Assembly: GCF_022394535.1 (NCBI RefSeq)
Contig: NZ_CP089414.1
Span: forward strand, 1,674,001-1,738,000
From: Dyella terrae
Lineage (GTDB): Bacteria; Pseudomonadota; Gammaproteobacteria; Xanthomonadales; Rhodanobacteraceae
Direction of reading: 5' to 3'
Length of the DNA stretch: 64,000 nt
Shown: positions 18,716-27,678 of the stretch, one piece after another
How the letters are laid out: each line of letters opens with the position of its first letter
Numbering within the stretch: position 1 is the stretch's first letter
The notes under the pieces: generated by a model
The model's input: the letters and a program-made list of their open reading frames with translations, nothing else
What the model was told of the DNA's origin: nothing
Database searches by the model: none
Translations under genes and position numbers: made by a program

Positions 18716-19888
18716 TCAGAAGTAGTAGCCGATGTTCATGTAGAACTGGCCCGTCCAGCGATTCGTACCGCCCGCAGCGAGGCTCTGTGTGTAGCTGCTG
18801 CCGCCAAAATACGGATCGTTGCGGCCGTTCAGCCATTCCACGGCGATCCAAAGCTTCTTTACCGAGAACGACGTGCCAAGGATGAATCGCTGGCTGTCGT
18901 TGAACGAACGCTGCGATTTTTCATAGTAGTTGTACGTCGCATAGGTCTTCACGCCCGAGAACCAGCCGCCGAGAAAGCTCCCCGGCCACGCGTAGCTGAG
19001 GCTGCCGATATAGAGGTTACCCCGACTTGCGATGTTGAACGTGCCATCGTAGCCACCGTAGGTCACGGTGCTGTTGTCGAGAGGATTCCGCGGCGACATC
19101 TGGATACGCGTGTATTGCAACTCGGTGCTCCACGGTCCATTTGCGCCTGAATAATGCAGCGCGTAGGCAATGCGATGCCCGTTGTCACCCGTATCCCGGT
19201 TGTACAGCTTCGATACCAGGGCCGATGCGCCAACCTCGCCTTCCCAGGCGCCTAGCGTGGTGGTGCGCGCCAATCGCGCCATCACCATGTCGCGCTCCAC
19301 GTTACGGCTGCCACCGTCAACATAGCTGTCGGCAGGGGTCGGCACGATGGAATAGGTGGTGCCGTTGCTGCTGCCATGACCCGATGGCGCGGGGCGCGCA
19401 TAGTACCCGCCCTGAAAGTTCCAGCGCTCACCGGTCTGCACGTACTTGGCACCCAGCTCCCACAGGTCCTCAAGGCCGAGCACGTTGCCCAGCGTCTCGT
19501 AAAACGTGTCGCTGTAGAGCGGCTGCAGGCCGAACGGCACCTTGTTCAGGCCAACCTGCACCTGGCGTTCCGGATCGAACTTGTAGCCAATCCACGCGTA
19601 TTCCATGAACTGCAGATTGCCAAACTGCTCCATGTACTGGAACGGGTAGTGATTGCCGTAAAAGCGATAACGCGCGGCGCCTTCCCAACTGTCTGAGTCG
19701 TATTTGGCGCTCAGCATGAGCGTATCGAAGCCGATCTCGTGTATGTCCCGACTGCCATCCTCGTCAACGCGGACGCGAATGGCGCCGCCAAGGTCGAGGT
19801 TATCCGAGACCTGTACCGCGTTGGCATTCCCCAGGCAAACCATCCATGTGACGGCAGCCAGCACGACGAGACGACGTGCAACTTCCAT
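18716..19888 (-). CDS. Outer-membrane beta-barrel protein (porin-like)
   Basis: A 390-residue exported protein. The signal peptide ends near CLGNANA (about residue 24). The mature part is rich in alternating aromatic/polar strands (for example EGAARYRFYGNHYPFQY, KTYATYNYYEKSQ) and ends in IGYYF, the terminal phenylalanine typical of outer-membrane barrels recognised by BamA. No named porin family was recognised; it looks like the porins often found in substrate-uptake clusters. The ATG at 19888 opens the signal peptide. It lies between the intact GMC gene and the LysR gene on the same strand and probably admits the cluster's substrate to the periplasm. Confidence 0.72.
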   Translation of the reverse strand: MEVARRLVVLAAVTWMVCLGNANAVQVSDNLDLGGAIRVRVDEDGSRDIHEIGFDTLMLSAKYDSDSWEGAARYRFYGNHYPFQYMEQFGNLQFMEYAWIGYKFDPERQVQVGLNKVPFGLQPLYSDTFYETLGNVLGLEDLWELGAKYVQTGERWNFQGGYYARPAPSGHGSSNGTTYSIVPTPADSYVDGGSRNVERDMVMARLARTTTLGAWEGEVGASALVSKLYNRDTGDNGHRIAYALHYSGANGPWSTELQYTRIQMSPRNPLDNSTVTYGGYDGTFNIASRGNLYIGSLSYAWPGSFLGGWFSGVKTYATYNYYEKSQRSFNDSQRFILGTSFSVKKLWIAVEWLNGRNDPYFGGSSYTQSLAAGGTNRWTGQFYMNIGYYF

Positions 19889-19988
19889 AGCGAGATTCTT
19901 CCTGATACGGGAAACCGATGCGGCAAGCCGTCGTCAAAACGGGGCCACGGGAGTGAAAAAACTATTCATCCCCGCACGCAGGCGCAAA

Positions 19989-20023
19989 CGACAAAAAGTC
20001 AGGCTTGCCCCGACTTTTTGTCG
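19989..20023 (-). terminator. Stem-loop after the second GMC gene
   Basis: Perfect 12-bp arms at 19989-20000 and 20012-20023 (CGACAAAAAGTC and its complement) enclose an 11-base loop, starting 8 bases beyond the GMC stop codon. Position suggests a terminator or attenuator separating it from the barrel gene. It is AT-rich at the stem core, so strength is uncertain. Confidence 0.5.
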
Positions 20024-20030
20024 CCGTATC

Positions 20031-21644
20031 TTAGGAACCGTCGCGCAGGATCAGCGACGCGCCCTTTTCCGCCACGATCATCGTGGCCGCATTGATGCTG
20101 CCGGAAGTGATGTTCGGGAAGATCGACGCATCAACCACGCGCAAGCCAGGCACCCCATGGACCTTCAGAGACCTGTCCACGACCGACCTCGCCGAATCGG
20201 AACCCATCGCGCAAGTACCACATAGATGATGAGTGGAATCGCAGGTTTCACGGAAATAGGCGAGCAGGTCGGCATCGCTCTGCGCTTGCTGCCCCGGCCT
20301 GATTTCTCCAGCGGTGATGGCGCGTATCGCCCTGCTCTGCGCGATGCGGCGGATCAGGCGACTGCCCTGAACGGCCTCCTCGACGTCCCTGTCGGTGCTG
20401 AGGTAGTTCGGGTCGATACGCGGCGTGTCTTCCGCCCGCCCGGAAACAATATGCACCGCCCCCCGACTGGTGGGGCGGCACGCATTGAAGCTGAGCCGGA
20501 ACCCCGGATACGGTTCACCCGCGTTGGTGCCGCCATGGCCCACCGAAACCAATGGAGATAGTGGGCTGAAATAGACCTGCACGTTCGGAGTCAACTCCGT
20601 GTCATCACCACGGAAGTAACCACCCGCCTGAACCATGCTCATCGACAAGGGCCCGGTGTGACTAAGCGCATATTGCAGGCGCGCCATCATTCGTCCGAAC
20701 CATGACCGCGGTCCTGTGCCAGCCATCGGGATGTTCGCGAGGTAGTCGTAACTGGCGGAAAGATGGTCCTGCAGGTGTTCTCCCACCGAAGGCAAATGAT
20801 GGATTGGGGAAATACCAAGGTCACGCAAGCGGGAAACATCACCGATGCCCGACAATTCAAGAATCTGCGGCGATCCCACCGCACCCGCGCATAGAATGAC
20901 TTCGCGACGGGCACGGAAGTCCAGTGGCATGCCGTGCCTTCTCACACGCACACCGGTCGCCCTTCTTTCGCTGTCGAAAAGCAAACGGTCCACGGTCATA
21001 TCCACTTCCACACGCAGATTGTTCCGCTTCATCGCTGGACGAAGGTTGGCCTTGGCACTGGAACAACGTTCGCCTCGATGGACACTGAGGTCGTAGATGC
21101 CGGCGCCCTCGACGTGGCCGCCATTGAAATCGTCGCTTCGCGGATAACCCAGTTCGTCACAGCCAGCGAGAAAACTATCGCAGACCGGGTGCGCCTTACC
21201 TCGCATGCGACTGATGCGGATCGGACCATCGCCACCGTGATAGACCGTATTGCCCAACGGGTGCGTTTCCAGCTTGCGGAAGTACGGCAATACGTTGTGC
21301 CAGGACCAACCGTCGTTGCCTGCAGCCGCCCAGTCATCGAAATCGCCAGGCTGCCCGCGTAGATAGATCATCGTGTTGATGGCACCCGATCCGCCCAGAC
21401 CCTTGCCGCGCGGCGCGTACAGTTCGCGCCCGCCAAGCGCGGGCTGCGGGGCGGAATGGAACATCCAGTTGTGTGCGGGATGGCGGTACAGCGTCGCGGC
21501 GGCGCCCGGCATCTTGATGACGAGCGAACGATTTTTGCCACCCGCCTCCAGCACAAGCACGGAATGGCGCCCTGATTCGCTCAGGCGATCCGCAAGGATG
21601 CTGCCGGCGGAACCGGCACCAACGATGATGTAGTCGTAGGTCAT
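20031..21644 (-). CDS. GMC-family FAD oxidoreductase (choline dehydrogenase-like), intact copy
   Basis: A 537-residue flavoprotein that probably oxidises an alcohol or sugar and feeds electrons to the membrane chain. The N-terminal FAD motif is IIVGAGSAGSILADRLSES; GMC signature 1 is APRGKGLGGSGAINTMIYLRG-like (residues about 80-100) and signature 2 is AGAVGSPQILELSGI. The C-terminal active-site region has HLCGTCAMG (His base) and NITSGSINAATMI (Asn/His partner). The start at 21644 was chosen because the upstream extension has no GMC similarity and the paralogue begins at the same residue, MTYDYIIVGAG. It is a close paralogue of the frameshifted gene at 11869-13483. It is first in the same-strand cluster, with a possible terminator after it. 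Confidence 0.88.
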   Translation of the reverse strand: MTYDYIIVGAGSAGSILADRLSESGRHSVLVLEAGGKNRSLVIKMPGAAATLYRHPAHNWMFHSAPQPALGGRELYAPRGKGLGGSGAINTMIYLRGQPGDFDDWAAAGNDGWSWHNVLPYFRKLETHPLGNTVYHGGDGPIRISRMRGKAHPVCDSFLAGCDELGYPRSDDFNGGHVEGAGIYDLSVHRGERCSSAKANLRPAMKRNNLRVEVDMTVDRLLFDSERRATGVRVRRHGMPLDFRARREVILCAGAVGSPQILELSGIGDVSRLRDLGISPIHHLPSVGEHLQDHLSASYDYLANIPMAGTGPRSWFGRMMARLQYALSHTGPLSMSMVQAGGYFRGDDTELTPNVQVYFSPLSPLVSVGHGGTNAGEPYPGFRLSFNACRPTSRGAVHIVSGRAEDTPRIDPNYLSTDRDVEEAVQGSRLIRRIAQSRAIRAITAGEIRPGQQAQSDADLLAYFRETCDSTHHLCGTCAMGSDSARSVVDRSLKVHGVPGLRVVDASIFPNITSGSINAATMIVAEKGASLILRDGS

Positions 21645-22139
21645 GGGGCACGCAGGGCAGAGGTATTTAACGGAACCGAGGGAATGCATACACGGCCTGC
21701 GCGCAAGGCGGGCCGAGCTGATGACGTGAGGCGGCGAGCAGGCGCGTCCTGTCCATCGAGGAGTCATGCAACCGACACCGCATGCCCCTTCATCACGATC
21801 AGCAACAGAACCTGTACGTCTCAGCGAAATCGTACAAGTTGAGACATAGCTTGTTGCATAGGAGCATTCTGAAATACGGGGCGCGAACTGCGGTGTGCTA
21901 CGCCTTGGCGCGCAGCTGATGCCCTAACAACGACCCGAAGAGCAAGCTCGTGGGGAAAGACGCAGAACAAGCCCCCATGGGATACCCAGCCCGCCATATC
22001 GCATCAGAAGAACCCTGCTTCAAAGTCGCGACGGCCAGAGCCGGCTGTGTGTAGGGGCTGGACTATGGGACTATACCCATCGCCTTCTTCCGCCCGGCCA
22101 GCCACATCACGCCTTGACGGGCCACTTCCCGGGATCTGC
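21645..22139. other. Intergenic region between the GMC gene and a DMT exporter gene
   Basis: About 495 bases without a convincing gene. It must hold the promoter of the minus-strand cluster and that of the exporter. Near 21815-21846 an inverted pair GTCTCA...TGAGAC is visible. A 27-codon frame at 21766-21849 has GAGGAG only two bases before its ATG and is probably chance. The exporter frame is open back to 22047, so an earlier start (ATG 22065, 25 residues longer) is possible. Confidence 0.4.
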
Positions 22140-23015
22140 ATGTTCAAAGGTGTTCTGCTCGGCTTCGCTTGCTACGCCGCTTACGCGATCAGCGATGCTT
22201 TCGTGAAATCGCTACACGGCACGTTGCCTGCCTACGAGGCAGTGTTCTTCGGTGCCGTGTTGATGCTGAGCGCCCTGCCCTTCATCCGGAATCCCGGTGA
22301 CCGCTACATAGAGGTGTTCCGTGCGCGCAAGCCGCACCTTTGGTGGATCCGCGCCATCACCGGCGCCATCTGCAACATCTCGGCGGTCATCGCCTTTACT
22401 GCGCTGCCCATGGCGGAGGCATTCGCGCTGATCTTCCTGCTGCCAATCTTCGTGACGCTGCTGTCTGTGATCTTCCTGAAGGAGCACGTGGGCTGGCGAC
22501 GCTGGTCAGCGGTGATCGTGGGCTTTATCGGCGTACTGGTGGTATTGCGGCCAGGTTTCCGCGCACTGGGCGTCGGGCATTTCGCCGCCATGACCTGTGG
22601 GCTGTCTGGAGCGGTGTCCGTCGTTGCGCTGCGTATGGCGGGGCCCCATGAGAAGCGCATCAGCCTGTACGGCGCTGGTGTGGTCGGGCCGCTGGTCAGT
22701 GGCGGCGTGCTGATGCTGTCGCATTTTGTCTGGCCGGATCTACATCAGTGGTTGCTGCTGGCGGGCTACGGCCTGCTTGCCGGCCTCGCTGGCGTGCTGC
22801 TGATGCTTGCCACGCATCACGCGCCCGCCAATCGCATTGCGCCCACGCAGTACAGCCAGATGCTATGGGCCATCTTCTTCGGCTACTGGCTATTTGGCGA
22901 CCGGCTGGACTGGCCCATGCTGATCGGCATCGCGCTTATCCTCGGTTCCGGCCTGTTCACCTTGGTGCGCGAAGAGAAGGTCACCGGCTGGTGGAAGCGC
23001 GCGCGCATGGTATGA
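22140..23015 (+). CDS. EamA/DMT-superfamily membrane exporter
   Basis: A 291-residue protein with about ten hydrophobic helices in two repeats, typical of the drug/metabolite transporter superfamily. The first half has a long hydrophobic run after ICNISAVIAF and the conserved IFLKEHVGWRRW loop; the second half has ANRIAPTQYSQMLWAIFFGYWLFGD. Such proteins export amino acids, metabolites or drugs across the inner membrane; the substrate is unknown. The start at 22140 (MFKGVLLGF) begins right at the first helix as in relatives, but its ribosome binding site is poor; ATG 22065 with GGGG upstream is the alternative. It stands alone before the efflux operon. Confidence 0.8.
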   Translation: MFKGVLLGFACYAAYAISDAFVKSLHGTLPAYEAVFFGAVLMLSALPFIRNPGDRYIEVFRARKPHLWWIRAITGAICNISAVIAFTALPMAEAFALIFLLPIFVTLLSVIFLKEHVGWRRWSAVIVGFIGVLVVLRPGFRALGVGHFAAMTCGLSGAVSVVALRMAGPHEKRISLYGAGVVGPLVSGGVLMLSHFVWPDLHQWLLLAGYGLLAGLAGVLLMLATHHAPANRIAPTQYSQMLWAIFFGYWLFGDRLDWPMLIGIALILGSGLFTLVREEKVTGWWKRARMV

Positions 23016-23076
23016 CCATCCCGCGGCATGGCCATGGCCATCCACATGAACAATGTTTAATGAAAAAAAACTAACC

Positions 23077-23108
23077 GGACGAGCCCTGTCGTGAGGCATC
23101 ACTCGTCC
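23077..23108 (+). terminator. Possible hairpin after the DMT exporter gene
   Basis: Arms GGACGAG (23077-23083) and CTCGTCC (23102-23108) flank an 18-base loop about 60 bases after the exporter stop. It has no T-run, so it is a weak candidate. Confidence 0.3.
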
Positions 23109-23143
23109 GTGACAGCGCTTGTGCCATGAGTTTTCCGGCCTTT

Positions 23144-23164
23144 TACCCCACGGTGGCTGGGGTA
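23144..23164. promoter_or_regulatory. Inverted repeat upstream of the mdtABC-type operon
   Basis: TACCCCA, seven bases, TGGGGTA: a perfect 7-bp dyad about 150 bases before the first gene of the efflux operon. It has the size and symmetry of a regulator binding site. The remaining 150 bases to the gene hold no obvious additional structure. No regulator gene is adjacent, so the binding protein is unknown. Confidence 0.35.
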
Positions 23165-23315
23165 TGGGGGCTTGTCGCCAGGGTCAACCACAAGGACAAC
23201 GGATCGTTAGAGATCCGTCGACAACGTTCCTACCGCCGCATGGTCGCGTACCGGTTGCAACGAGAACGATCCGACTTTGTTTGTCTTGTGAATTTGAGCT
23301 GCTGGGAGATGGTGC

Positions 23316-24551
23316 ATGAGTGCCGATACCGCCCGAACATCTGGGCACCCTCGTAGGAAGCGTGGCGTACTGATCACGGCCGTGATCATCGTGCTCTTGG
23401 TGGTATTGATGGTGATTCACATCCTCACCGGGCAAAAGGCCAAGACCGGCCAGCCCGCACAAGTGGTGAGCGCTGCCACCGCCCACGTTGGCGACATGCC
23501 GGAGGTACTCACCGCGCTGGGCACGGTGACGCCGGTCGCCACGGTCAACGTGCTGCCCCAACTGAGCGGCTACCTGACGGCCGTGGGTTATCAGGAAGGC
23601 CAGGACATCGAGAAGGGCCAGTTCCTCGCGCAGATCGATCCGCGCCAGTACGAAATCAACAAGCAGCAGGCCGAGGCACAATTAGCGAAGGACCAGGCCA
23701 CCCTGGACCAGGCCCGCGCCGACCTCGCCCGCTACACGCAGCTGCATGAGCAGAAGTCCATTGCCGAGCAGACCTACACCGACCAGAAATTCACGGTCGC
23801 CCAGGCGGAGGCCGCAGTAAAGGCGGACAAGGCCGCCATCGCGCAGGACGAGCTCGACCTCATCTACTGTCACATCACCGCACCAGTGGCCGGCCGGGTG
23901 GGTTTGCGGCTGGTGGATCCGGGCAACTACGTCACGCAGTCGACCTCGCCGGGTATCGTCGTCATCACGCAGATGAAGCCGACCACGGTGCAGTTCACCG
24001 TGCCGCAGAACTCACTAGGCCAGGTGCTGCAGCGGGTGAACTCGGGCGCCAAGCTGCCCGTCGCCGCGTACTCCAGCGACAACAGCAAGCAGATCGCCGC
24101 CGGCACGCTCTACGCGCTGAGCAACCAGATGGCGACGAGCACGGGCACGGTGACGCTGCGCGCGACCTTCCCCAACGATGACGAGTCGCTGTTCCCCAAC
24201 GAGTTCGTCAACGTGCAGATGCTGGTGGATACCTTGCAAAAAGTGGTGCTGGTACCTACACCCGCCGTGCAGAGCGGCGCGCCCGGCAACTACGTGTATC
24301 TGGTCAATGCGGACCAGACGGTCTCGGTGCACAAGGTGACGCCCGGCCCCAGCGACGGCAAGTTCACGGCGATCCTGTCCGGCCTCGACGCGGGCCAGCA
24401 GGTGGTGACGGATGGCATGGATCGCCTGAGCGATGGTGCCAAGATTCGCGTCGCCCAGGCGCACCCTGCCGGGGCGAGCAGCACAGGCGCACCGGCCACC
24501 ACGCATGGCGGCAAGCATTCGCACGGTGCCTCCGCCAGCAGCTCGTCGTGA
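23316..24551 (+). CDS. mdtA: RND efflux periplasmic adaptor, MdtA/MuxA type
   Basis: A 411-residue membrane fusion protein linking two inner-membrane RND pumps to the outer-membrane factor. An N-terminal anchor helix (about residues 18-38) follows a basic segment RRKRG. The lipoyl half-motif is TVNVLPQLSGYLTAVGYQEG, then a coiled-coil hairpin (about 105-165, AEAQLAKDQATLDQARADLARY) and beta-barrel domain. The C-terminal tail is rich in Ser, Ala and His (TTHGGKHSHGASASSSS) and probably disordered. It is first in the order adaptor, pump, pump, outer-membrane factor, as in MuxABC-OpmB and MdtABC. The pump gene follows after 19 bases. Confidence 0.88.
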   Translation: MSADTARTSGHPRRKRGVLITAVIIVLLVVLMVIHILTGQKAKTGQPAQVVSAATAHVGDMPEVLTALGTVTPVATVNVLPQLSGYLTAVGYQEGQDIEKGQFLAQIDPRQYEINKQQAEAQLAKDQATLDQARADLARYTQLHEQKSIAEQTYTDQKFTVAQAEAAVKADKAAIAQDELDLIYCHITAPVAGRVGLRLVDPGNYVTQSTSPGIVVITQMKPTTVQFTVPQNSLGQVLQRVNSGAKLPVAAYSSDNSKQIAAGTLYALSNQMATSTGTVTLRATFPNDDESLFPNEFVNVQMLVDTLQKVVLVPTPAVQSGAPGNYVYLVNADQTVSVHKVTPGPSDGKFTAILSGLDAGQQVVTDGMDRLSDGAKIRVAQAHPAGASSTGAPATTHGGKHSHGASASSSS

Positions 24552-24570
24552 GCCTTGGGCGCGCAAATCG

Positions 24571-27500
24571 ATGAATATTTCCCGCCTGTTCGTACTCAGG
24601 CCGGTGGCAACCTCGCTGCTGATGATCGCCCTCGTGCTGGTGGGCCTCGTCGCCATGCGGTTCCTGCCGGTGTCGTCACTGCCCAACGTCGATTACCCGA
24701 CGATCCAGGTGCAGACGTTCTATCCCGGCGCCAGCCCATCGGTAATGGCCACCACGGTCACCGCGCCACTGGAAGTGCAGCTGGGCGAGATCCCAGGCCT
24801 GCAGCAGATGACGTCCAACAGCTCTGCGGGTGCGTCCATCATCACCCTGCAGTTCGACCTGTCGCTCAACCTCGACGTGGCCGAGCAGAACGTGCAGGAG
24901 GCCATCAACGCTGCCAACAGCCTGCTGCCTTCGGGCCTGCCCGCGCCACCGACGTACGCCAAGGTGAATCCCGCCGACCGCCCGATTCTTACGCTGGCGG
25001 TCACATCCAATTCCATGTCGCTGCCGCAGCTACAGGATGTGGCCAACAATCGCCTCGGCGCCAAGATCTCGCAGGTACCGGGCGTGGGCCTGGTTACGCC
25101 GGCCGGCGGCAATGTACCCGCCATCCGCATCGAGGCCGACCCCAAGAAGCTGGCAGGCTACGGCCTCAATATCGATGACCTGCGTTCGCTGATCGCCAAC
25201 GTCAACGTGAGTCAGCCCAAGGGCAACTTCGACGGCCCCGACCTCGACTACACGATCAACGGCAACGATCAGATCCAGAACCCTCAGGATTACCTCGACA
25301 CCGTCATTTCCTATCAGAACGGCGCACCGGTCTACCTGCGCGACGTGGCACGGGTCACACAGGCCGCACAGAACACCGAACAAGGCGCGTGGTTCAACAA
25401 GACGCAGGCGATCGTGCTGAACGTGCAGCGTCAGCCAGGCGCCAACGTCATCGCCACCGTCGACCAGATCATGAAGCAGCTGCCGCAGCTGGAATCCACG
25501 CTGCCCGCAGGCATGAAGGTGGACGTGGTCAACGACAGTACGGGCGTGATCCGTTCATCGGTGAGCGACGCCGCGTTCGAGCTGATTCTTGCCGTGGTGC
25601 TGGTTGTGCTGGTGATCTTCGTGTTCCTGCGCAACGTGCCGGCCACCATCATTCCCAGTATCTCGGTGCCCGTGTCGCTGATCGGCACACTCGCGTTGAT
25701 GTACGAGCTCAACTACTCCATCGACAATCTGTCGTTGATGGCGCTGATCATCGCCACTGGCTTCGTCGTGGACGACTCGATCGTGATGATCGAGAACATC
25801 GTGCGCTACCTGGAGGAAGGCAAGACGCCACTGGAAGCGGCATTGGAAGGCGCCGGACAGATCGGCTTCACCATCGTGTCGTTGACGGTGTCACTGATCG
25901 CTGTGCTGATTCCCCTGCTCTTCATGGGCGGCGTGATCGGCCGCTTGTTCAGCGAGTTCGCCGTGACGCTGGCGGTGACCATCGTGCTCTCTGCCGTGGT
26001 CTCGCTCACCCTGGTGCCGATGCTGTGCGCGCGCATTCTGAAGGCCCAGAAAGACCGTCACCCAAGCCGCTTCGAGCGCATCAGTGAGGGCTTGTTCGAC
26101 AAGACGCTGGCCGCATACAAGCGAGGCCTGCATTTCGTGATGGCCCACCAGTTGGCTACGCTGCTGGTGTTCTTCGGCACGTTGGCTCTCACTATCGTGC
26201 TCTACGTGGTCATTCCCAAGGGCCTGTTCCCGGTGCAGGACGTGGGCGTGCTGCAAGGCATCAGCGTGTCGGACAACTCCGTGTCCTACGGCGCCATGGT
26301 TGATCGCCAGAAGCTGTTGGCTGATGCCATCCTGCAGGATGAGGACGTCGCCAGCCTCACCTCCTACGTGGGCATCGACGGCACCAACACCACGCTCAAC
26401 AACGGGCGCTTCCTGATCAACCTGAAAGCGCGCGATGACCGCTCGTCCACCGCCGAGGAGATCGCACGCCGCATTCAACAGGAGGTGACGACGGTACCCG
26501 GCATCCACCTGTACATGCAGCCCGAGCAGGACCTGACGCTCGATACCACCATCTCGCCGAACCAGTACCAGTTCGTGCTGCGCGGACCAAACCAGCAGGC
26601 CTTCCAGCAGTACGTGCCCGAACTGATTTCGCGCATGAAGAACATCAAGTCGATCACCGACGTCACCAGCGACCTCAACAACGACGGTCTGGCGGTGAAC
26701 GTGCAGGTGAACCGCCAGTTGGCGGCGCGCTACGGCATCACCTCGGCGACCATCGACAACGCGCTGTACGACGCGCTGGGCCAGCGCATCGTCTCCACTA
26801 TTTTCGAGCAGGCCAGCCAGTATCGAGTGATCCTGGTGGCGAAGCCGGAAAGCATCCCCTCCGTGGAATCACTGGGCGATCTGTACCTGCCCAGCCAGAC
26901 GGCCAGCAGCGGTCAAGTGCCGCTCAAGGGCATCGCGGACATCCAGGTCACCAAGTCCCCGCTGGTCATCAGCCACCTGTCGCAGTTCCCGGCCATCACC
27001 GTGTCGTTCAACCTCGCCAAGGGCGCATCGCTCAGCAAGGCGGTGAAAGAGGTGAACGATGCCGAGCAAGCCATGCATCTACCCTCGTCCATCACCTCGA
27101 CCTTCCAGGGCGCGGCGCAAGCGTTCCAGGACTCGCTGTCCAGCGAGGTTTACCTGCTCATTGCCGCCCTGGTGGCCGTCTACATCGTGCTGGGTGTGCT
27201 GTACGAGAGCTTCATCCACCCGGTGACGATTCTCTCCACTCTGCCCTCCGCCGGCATCGGCGCCCTGGTGGCGCTGATGATCGCCGGTAGCGATCTGGAT
27301 GTGATCGGCATCATCGGCATCGTGCTGTTGATTGGCATCGTGAAGAAGAACGCGATCATGATCGTGGACTTCGCCCTCGAAGCCGAACGCGAACACGGCA
27401 AACCGGCGGACGAGGCCATCTTCGAAGCCTCGCTGCTGCGCTTCCGCCCGATCCTGATGACGACCCTCGCCGCCATGCTCGGCGCCATGCCGATGCTGCT

Positions 27501-27678
27501 AGGCACGGGCACGGGTTCAGAGCTGCGGCGCCCGCTGGGCCTCGCGATCATTGGTGGCTTGCTGCTCAGCCAGTTGCTCACGCTGTTCACCACGCCGGTG
27601 ATCTATCTGTACTTCGATCGCCTCGCGCAACGCTTTGGCCGTAAGCGTTCTGAGGCGGCCGACGGGGAAACCGCGTGA
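24571..27678 (+). CDS. mdtB: RND multidrug efflux pump subunit, MdtB type
   Basis: A 1035-residue inner-membrane proton/drug antiporter subunit. It starts MNISRLFVLRPVATSLLMIA (first helix), with two large periplasmic loops and twelve expected helices. Proton-relay residues are visible: the Asp pair in GFVVDDSIVMIEN (helix 4) and the Lys in IVKKNAIMIVDFALE (helix 10). The length fits MdtB (about 1040). In the E. coli system MdtB and MdtC form a heterotrimer, MdtB mainly carrying proton movement. The ATG at 24571 has no clear Shine-Dalgarno site, so coupling to mdtA is likely. Its stop overlaps the next gene's GTG start (GTGA). Confidence 0.9.
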   Translation: MNISRLFVLRPVATSLLMIALVLVGLVAMRFLPVSSLPNVDYPTIQVQTFYPGASPSVMATTVTAPLEVQLGEIPGLQQMTSNSSAGASIITLQFDLSLNLDVAEQNVQEAINAANSLLPSGLPAPPTYAKVNPADRPILTLAVTSNSMSLPQLQDVANNRLGAKISQVPGVGLVTPAGGNVPAIRIEADPKKLAGYGLNIDDLRSLIANVNVSQPKGNFDGPDLDYTINGNDQIQNPQDYLDTVISYQNGAPVYLRDVARVTQAAQNTEQGAWFNKTQAIVLNVQRQPGANVIATVDQIMKQLPQLESTLPAGMKVDVVNDSTGVIRSSVSDAAFELILAVVLVVLVIFVFLRNVPATIIPSISVPVSLIGTLALMYELNYSIDNLSLMALIIATGFVVDDSIVMIENIVRYLEEGKTPLEAALEGAGQIGFTIVSLTVSLIAVLIPLLFMGGVIGRLFSEFAVTLAVTIVLSAVVSLTLVPMLCARILKAQKDRHPSRFERISEGLFDKTLAAYKRGLHFVMAHQLATLLVFFGTLALTIVLYVVIPKGLFPVQDVGVLQGISVSDNSVSYGAMVDRQKLLADAILQDEDVASLTSYVGIDGTNTTLNNGRFLINLKARDDRSSTAEEIARRIQQEVTTVPGIHLYMQPEQDLTLDTTISPNQYQFVLRGPNQQAFQQYVPELISRMKNIKSITDVTSDLNNDGLAVNVQVNRQLAARYGITSATIDNALYDALGQRIVSTIFEQASQYRVILVAKPESIPSVESLGDLYLPSQTASSGQVPLKGIADIQVTKSPLVISHLSQFPAITVSFNLAKGASLSKAVKEVNDAEQAMHLPSSITSTFQGAAQAFQDSLSSEVYLLIAALVAVYIVLGVLYESFIHPVTILSTLPSAGIGALVALMIAGSDLDVIGIIGIVLLIGIVKKNAIMIVDFALEAEREHGKPADEAIFEASLLRFRPILMTTLAAMLGAMPMLLGTGTGSELRRPLGLAIIGGLLLSQLLTLFTTPVIYLYFDRLAQRFGRKRSEAADGETA

